The notes under the pieces were generated by a model that saw only the letters and a program-made list of their open reading frames with translations, had not been told where the DNA came from and made no database searches. Made by a program: the position numbers and the translations under genes. A DNA stretch of 64,000 bases from CAYYFX01 sp964571855. Its GTDB lineage: Bacteria > ARS69. The DNA lies in assembly GCA_964571855.1 (NCBI GenBank), contig CAZNDO010000001.1:248001-312000 (forward strand), written 5' to 3'. The stretch's first letter is position 1. Each line of letters opens with the position of its first letter. Positions 59,847 through 64,000 of this stretch are shown here, in pieces.

Positions 59847-61246
59847 GGGGAAAGCCGTCCGTCCGCCAGCTCCAGCACGCGATCGCACTCGGCGCGCAGC
59901 AGCGCGGTCTCGTGCGACACGAGCAGGAGCGCCGTGCCGTCCCGCCGCAGCCCGGCGAGGATGTCGCGCAGGCGCGCGACGCCCTCGGCATCCAGACCGG
60001 TGGTCGGCTCGTCCAGCACGACCAGGTCCGACTCCAGCGCGAGCAGGCCGGCGATGCCCGCGCGCCGCGCCTCGCCTCCGGAGAGCGTGTCGGGCCAGCG
60101 CGGGCCGAAGGCCGCGGGCGGGAGCCCCACGCGCTCGAGCGCGCCATGCGCCCGGGCGCGCGCCTGCTCGTCGGTGAGCCCGAGGTTCGCGGGGCCGAAC
60201 GCCACGTCGCGCTCCACGGTCTCCTCGAAGAAGCCCCGCTCCGGCTCCTGGAAGGCCAGCGCGACCGGCACGCGCACGGCGCCGGCCCGCCGGGCCGGAC
60301 GCGCCCGCTCCACCTCGCCCGCGGCGGGCGGCATCAGCCCGGCGAGGATGGCGGCCAGCGTGGTCTTGCCGGATCCCGAGCGGCCCGTCACGCCCACGCG
60401 CTCGCCCGGGAACACCTCGAGATCCACGCCGCGCAGGATCTCCCGAGACGGCCCGGTCCCGTCCTCGGAGACCCAGCGCACCCCCTGGAGACGCACGAGC
60501 GGGCGCAGTCCCTCCGGACGCGGCGGATGCGGCGCCGGCGCGGAGGCGTCGAGCCGGCGGGGCAGCACGCCGAGACGCTCCGCATCCTCCGACGGGAGAT
60601 CCGCGGGAGGGCCGTCGAACCCCACGCGCCCTTCCCGGAGCGCGATCACGCGGGATGCCGACGCGAGTTCCTCGGGCCGGTGGGTCACGTGGAGCACGGT
60701 GGCGCCAGCGCGGTGCGCCTCGCGCAGGCGGCCGAGGAAGTCCGCGCGGTCGGCGGCGTCGAGGCGCGCGGTCGGCTCGTCGACCAGGAGGACCTCCGGC
60801 TCGAGGATCAGCACCCCGGCGAACGCGACGCGCTGCTTCTCCCCCTCCGACAGCAGGTGCGGCGGTCGCCGTGCCATCGCGACCAACCCGTGCCGCTCCA
60901 GGGCCTCGTCCACGCGCCGCCGGATCTCGGCCGGCGGCACGGCGGCGTTCTCGAGCCCGAAGGCCAGGTCCCGCTCCACCGTGCTGCCGAGCAGTTGGTC
61001 CGACGGGTTCTGGAACAGGAAGCCCGGTCGCGGCACGACCCTCGCATTCGCTTCCTCGAATTCGATGCGGCCGGTCGTGGGAACCCTCAAGCCGCCGATC
61101 GTCTGCAGCAGCAAGCTCTTGCCGGCGCCGTTCGGGCCGGTGATCCCGATATATTCGTTTTCTCGAATGTCCAGAGAAGGGATGTCGAGCTTCGGTCCGG
61201 CCGCGTCCCCGGGAGCCATCCAGGTCAGGTCGCGGATGCGGATCAT
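59831..61246 (-). CDS. Two-domain ABC ATPase, ECF/CbiO-type (fused A components)
   Basis: 471 residues containing two complete ABC domains in one chain. Domain 1 (about 1-235): Walker A 'GPNGAGKS', signature 'LLSEGEKQR', Walker B 'VLLVDEPTA'. Domain 2 (about 250-471): Walker A 'GRSGSGKT', signature 'LSGGEARR', Walker B 'LVVLDEPTTG'. 'FLFQNPSDQLLGSTVERDLAFGLEN' (in parts) is the hallmark of energy-coupling-factor EcfA/CbiO ATPases for vitamins, cobalt or nickel. The T and S subunits are not in the window. The ATG at 61246 overlaps the upstream lipoprotein stop (ATGA), placing it in the lar operon; nickel import for the Lar cofactor is a reasonable inference, not proven. Confidence 0.9.
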   Translation of the reverse strand: MIRIRDLTWMAPGDAAGPKLDIPSLDIRENEYIGITGPNGAGKSLLLQTIGGLRVPTTGRIEFEEANARVVPRPGFLFQNPSDQLLGSTVERDLAFGLENAAVPPAEIRRRVDEALERHGLVAMARRPPHLLSEGEKQRVAFAGVLILEPEVLLVDEPTARLDAADRADFLGRLREAHRAGATVLHVTHRPEELASASRVIALREGRVGFDGPPADLPSEDAERLGVLPRRLDASAPAPHPPRPEGLRPLVRLQGVRWVSEDGTGPSREILRGVDLEVFPGERVGVTGRSGSGKTTLAAILAGLMPPAAGEVERARPARRAGAVRVPVALAFQEPERGFFEETVERDVAFGPANLGLTDEQARARAHGALERVGLPPAAFGPRWPDTLSGGEARRAGIAGLLALESDLVVLDEPTTGLDAEGVARLRDILAGLRRDGTALLLVSHETALLRAECDRVLELADGRLSPYAGS

Positions 61247-62019
61247 CGACCCTTCTTCTTGCCGCCGCCGGTTCCGGCCGTGAGCGCCGAGAGGCGGCGG
61301 GACGCCTCACCGGACAGGCGGTCCTTCGGGAACCGGTCCAGGAAGCGCTGCCACGCGGCGCGGGCGGCCGCATCGTCCCCCAGGTCCTCCAGCGTGCGCG
61401 CGGCGGCGAACGCCGCCTTCGCCAGCCCGGGGTCCGCCTCGAACGCCGCCTCGAACTCGGACAGCGCGCGCCCGTAGGCCTTGCGCTTGTGGAGCACGGA
61501 CCCGAGCGCGTAGCGGCTCTCGGCGTGCCGCGGGCGCGCGCGGACCACGTCCTCGAGGATGCCCGTGGCGTCGCCGAGCTCGCCGGTCTCCGCGAGCGCC
61601 AGACCCAGGTTCAACTTCGCGTCCAGCCGCTCGGGGGTGCGCTTGAGGCAGGCGCGGAAGGCGTCCACCGCGGCGTCGTAGTCCTTCGCCGCGGCCGCCG
61701 CCATCCCCTCCTCGTAGAGCCGGTCCGAGTCGCGGAGGTTCGCGGGCCCGGCGCCCGGCACGACCAGCACGGTCCCGCGCGGCACCGGACGTTCGTACGG
61801 GAGCCGCGCGAGGCGGGCGAGCTCCTCGCCGCGGCTCGCATCGCCCCAGACCTCCTCGGCCAGGCGGTCGAAGGGCATGGCCGAGCGGACGCGGACGATC
61901 CGCTCGCCGGTCTGCGCCTCCAGGACTTCCACGCCGCCGAAGGTGGCGCACGCGGACGCGAGCGCGGCGGCGCCCGCCAGCACGGCCGTCAGCCGGGCGA
62001 TCCGCCCCGCTCGCGTCAT
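61243..62019 (-). CDS. TPR lipoprotein with LysM-like segment
   Basis: 258 residues with a lipoprotein signal (Cys24 in 'ALASAC'). Residues about 38-90 resemble a LysM-type peptidoglycan-binding motif ('GERIVRVRSAMPFDRLAEEVWGDA' in parts, 'LARLPYERPVPRGTVLVVP'). Three or four TPR units follow ('DAKLNLGLALAETGELGDATGILEDVV' in parts, 'SRYALGSVLHKRKAYGRALSEFEAAFEAD'), then a Lys/Arg-rich end (GGGKKKGR). The ATG overlaps the larC stop and its own stop overlaps the ABC gene start (both ATGA), so it is embedded in the operon although no link to nickel-cofactor synthesis is known. Probably anchored to the envelope and facing the periplasm. Confidence 0.85.
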   Translation of the reverse strand: MTRAGRIARLTAVLAGAAALASACATFGGVEVLEAQTGERIVRVRSAMPFDRLAEEVWGDASRGEELARLARLPYERPVPRGTVLVVPGAGPANLRDSDRLYEEGMAAAAAKDYDAAVDAFRACLKRTPERLDAKLNLGLALAETGELGDATGILEDVVRARPRHAESRYALGSVLHKRKAYGRALSEFEAAFEADPGLAKAAFAAARTLEDLGDDAAARAAWQRFLDRFPKDRLSGEASRRLSALTAGTGGGKKKGR

Positions 62020-63233
62020 CGCGCGTCCCCGCGCCACGCGCCGGCCGCGACCGCCTCGCGGAGCAGCCGCTCGACCTCGCCGTAGACGTCGCGCAGCGGC
62101 ATCCCCGTGCGGTCGGCGATCTCGCGGCAGGACTCGTACTCGGGCGCCACGCGCACCTCGCCGTCCCCGAGATCCCCCACCTTCACGCGCACCGGTCCCC
62201 AGGGGGACTGGATCTCGCGGGAGTCGCGCGCGAGTTTCCACCGCGGACACGTGCGCCGCCGGATCCCGAACGTGCTCGTCTCGCGGAACAGCACGCGCGC
62301 GATGGCCGCGGCCGCCGCGGGTTCCGCCAACACCGTGAGCACGTGCGCCGGCCGTCCCTTCTTCATGAGCACCGGCGCGAGGAACGCGTCCAGCGCGCCG
62401 GCGGCGAGCGCACGCTCGAGCACGGCGGGCAGGGCCTCGGGCGTCATGTCGTCCACGTTCGTTTCCAGCACGACGACCTCGTCCTCGTCCCACGGCACGC
62501 CCGCGGCCGCCTCCTCGTACCGCCCGATCGACACGCGCAGCACGTTCGCGCGGTCCGGCAGCTCGCGCGTCCCCGCGCCGGTGCCGAAGGCCTCGGGCAC
62601 GAAGGGACGCGCGGGCGCCGGGCGTCCGAGCGCCGTCAGGATCGCGGCGCCGGTGGGCGTGAGCAGCTCCGCGTTCACGTCGGAGCGCACGATGGGCACG
62701 CCCCTCGTCAGCTCCAGCACCGCGGGCGCGGGCACGGGCAGGCGCCCGTGCGCGGACTCCACGTCGCCGCCGCCGACCGCCAGCGCGGAGAACGTGACGC
62801 CGTCCACGTCCAGCAGGTGCAGCGCGAGGCACGCGCCGGCCACGTCCGCGATCGCGTCCAGCGCGCCCACCTCGTGGAAGTGCACCTTCCCGATCGGGAT
62901 CCCGTGCGTGCGCGCCTCCGCCTCGGCGAGGCGATCGAACACGCGGTGCGCGTCCCGCACGACGCGCTCCGGCAGCGACCCCGCGGCCAGGATGCGCTTC
63001 ACCTCCGGCAGGTGCCGGTGCTTCGCCTGGTCCGGCACGCGCACGACGAGCCGCAGCGCCCGGAAGCCACGCGTGCGCACGGGTTCGGCCTCCAGCGCCA
63101 GCTCCGGCAGCGGCAGCGAGCCCAGTCCGCGCCGGATCTCCTCCAGCGGCGCCCCGGCGTCCACCAGCGCGGCCACGATCATGTCGCCCGCGGCGCCCGC
63201 CGCCGCGTCGAAGTGCGCGATCCGTCCGCTCAC
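62016..63233 (-). CDS. larC: Nickel insertion protein LarC (pincer cofactor synthesis)
   Basis: 405 residues. LarC is the CTP-dependent cyclometallase that inserts nickel into the pyridinium bis-thiocarboxylate nucleotide to give the nickel-pincer cofactor used by lactate racemase and related LarA enzymes. Family blocks are present: 'HFDAAAGAAGDMIVAALVDAG', 'KVHFHEVGALDAIADVAG', 'LTPTGAAILTAL', 'ETNVDDMTPEAL' and 'APVLMKKGRPAHVLTVL'. It is encoded as one continuous frame, unlike the programmed-frameshift larC1/larC2 of some lactobacilli. The GTG at 63233 overlaps the larB stop (GTGA). LarE and LarA are not in the window and may lie to the right. Confidence 0.95.
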   Translation of the reverse strand: MSGRIAHFDAAAGAAGDMIVAALVDAGAPLEEIRRGLGSLPLPELALEAEPVRTRGFRALRLVVRVPDQAKHRHLPEVKRILAAGSLPERVVRDAHRVFDRLAEAEARTHGIPIGKVHFHEVGALDAIADVAGACLALHLLDVDGVTFSALAVGGGDVESAHGRLPVPAPAVLELTRGVPIVRSDVNAELLTPTGAAILTALGRPAPARPFVPEAFGTGAGTRELPDRANVLRVSIGRYEEAAAGVPWDEDEVVVLETNVDDMTPEALPAVLERALAAGALDAFLAPVLMKKGRPAHVLTVLAEPAAAAAIARVLFRETSTFGIRRRTCPRWKLARDSREIQSPWGPVRVKVGDLGDGEVRVAPEYESCREIADRTGMPLRDVYGEVERLLREAVAAGAWRGDAR

Positions 63234-64000
63234 ACGCCCGCCCCCGCGGGGTCCTCGCCGCGCGCGATCGCGCGCATCAGCGCGCACGCCGCGTAGCCGG
63301 CGCCGAACCCGTTGTCGATGTTGACGACCGTCACGCCCGAGGAGCAGCTGTTCAGCATCGCGAGCAGGGCGGAGATCCCGCCGAGGCTGGCGCCGTAGCC
63401 GGTGGACGTGGGCACCGCGATCACGGGGACGTCCACCAGCCCGCCCACCACGCTCGGCAGCGCGCCGTCCATCCCGGCCACCACGACCACCACGCGCGCG
63501 CGCCGCAGCGCGTCGCCGCGGCCCAGCAGCCGGTGCAGTCCGGCCACGCCCACGTCGTACATGCGCTCGGGCTTCCACCCGAACGCCTCGGCCGTCACCA
63601 CGGCCTCCTCGGCGACCGGCAGGTCCGACGTCCCCGCGGACACGATGAGGATCCCCGGGCGCCCCTCGGCGGGACGCCGCCAGCACATGGTCCTCGCCAG
63701 CTCGTTCCACTCGCCGTCGGGGTGCGCCATGCGCAGCGCGAGCGACGTCTTCTCGTCCACGCGCGTGGCCAGCACCGGGCCCTCCCCGGCCAGCAGGCGC
63801 TCCACGATCCGCACGATCTGGTCCGTGGTCTTCCCGGGCGCGAACACGACCTCCGGGAAGCCCCGCCGGAGCTGCCGGTGGTGGTCCACGTTCGCGAAGC
63901 CGAGGTCCTCGAACGCGAGGTCCCGCAGCCGGCGCAGCCCTTCCTCGAGGGGGATCGATCCGGCGCGAACGCCTTCGAGAAGATCCCGCAGCGTACGATC
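63230..64000 (-). CDS. larB: NaAD carboxylase/hydrolase LarB, 5' end cut by window edge
   Basis: LarB carboxylates the pyridinium ring of nicotinic acid adenine dinucleotide and cleaves its phosphoanhydride, the first step to the nickel-pincer nucleotide. The frame is open through the right edge: 37 further codons upstream of the GTG at 63889 encode typical LarB N-terminal sequence ('LRDLLEGVRAGSIPLEEGL', 'LAFEDLGFANVDHHRQLRRG'), so the true start lies beyond 64000. Conserved blocks are 'GFPEVVFAPGKT', 'SAGTSDLPVAEEA', 'VVAGMDGALPSVVGGL', 'VPTSTGYGASLGG' and 'NIDNGFGAGYAA' (AIR-carboxylase-like, PurE-related). The stop overlaps larC. Confidence 0.95.
   Translation of the reverse strand, partial: DRTLRDLLEGVRAGSIPLEEGLRRLRDLAFEDLGFANVDHHRQLRRGFPEVVFAPGKTTDQIVRIVERLLAGEGPVLATRVDEKTSLALRMAHPDGEWNELARTMCWRRPAEGRPGILIVSAGTSDLPVAEEAVVTAEAFGWKPERMYDVGVAGLHRLLGRGDALRRARVVVVVAGMDGALPSVVGGLVDVPVIAVPTSTGYGASLGGISALLAMLNSCSSGVTVVNIDNGFGAGYAACALMRAIARGEDPAGAGV

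Noticed and set aside
63230..63889. LarB starting at the internal GTG at 63889
   Set aside because: The frame continues to the window edge with LarB-like N-terminal sequence, so the gene is 5'-truncated rather than starting there.

Overview
This window is about 64 kb of very GC-rich bacterial DNA with one scaffold gap (100 N at 3133-3232), which suggests a draft or metagenome-derived genome. Four large exported proteins end in the same FlgD-like or T9SS-like C-terminal module (hydrophobic 'vYdvaGrlv' strand, then 'WDGrd..G..aasGvYFaRL'). Together with serine/threonine kinase-TPR proteins and delta-60 and beta-helix surface proteins, this points to an FCB-group lineage such as Candidatus Eisenbacteria or a relative. 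That placement is inferred from protein style; there is no rRNA in the window.

Layout. 1-2824: a surface beta-helix protein, cut by the left edge. 3078-3287: a GAGGC pentamer tract around the gap. 3601-5517: MtgA, MsrA and a DinB-like protein. 5555-12825: a tight minus-strand unit cysA(-Usp fusion)-sbp-cysT-cysW-histidine kinase-response regulator, linking sulfate uptake to a two-component system. 12952-16712: small minus-strand genes (TPR, DUF985, DinB, cupin, DUF2277, MOSC, DUF1330), many with overlapping start and stop codons. 16976-22387: a Met/Cys-rich exported protein, PPK2, an AlkP-superfamily lipoprotein and aconitase. 22400-22467: an isolated tRNA 3' end with a terminator directly after aconitase. 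22638-35586: surface and regulatory genes, namely an LRR lipoprotein, kinase-TPR, delta-60 protein, a DUF2975/XRE pair with a clear palindromic operator, a frameshifted lipoprotein, a beta-helix/InlB-repeat protein and another exported protein.

35618-48099: an unrecognised 588-residue protein; an S41 protease-membrane protein-ECF sigma-small membrane protein operon; a frameshifted kinase-TPR; YCII plus an ECF42-type sigma factor; a third kinase-TPR; and a YahK-like dehydrogenase. 48399-54907: a secreted beta-propeller with two CxxCH haem sites, then poorly characterised proteins and an alpha/beta-hydrolase-like lipoprotein. 54979-59846: a co-directional unit of a degenerate carbamoyltransferase homologue, citrate synthase, an ATP-cone/uridine-kinase-like protein and an MDR dehydrogenase. 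59831-64000: larB (cut by the right edge)-larC-TPR lipoprotein-double ABC ATPase, consistent with nickel-pincer cofactor synthesis and metal or vitamin import.

No rRNA, complete tRNA, CRISPR array, transposase, integrase or phage gene was seen. Translational coupling (ATGA/GTGA overlaps) is frequent. TAnnnT hexamers recur shortly upstream of first genes and probably mark -10 elements. At least one kinase gene looks leaderless.
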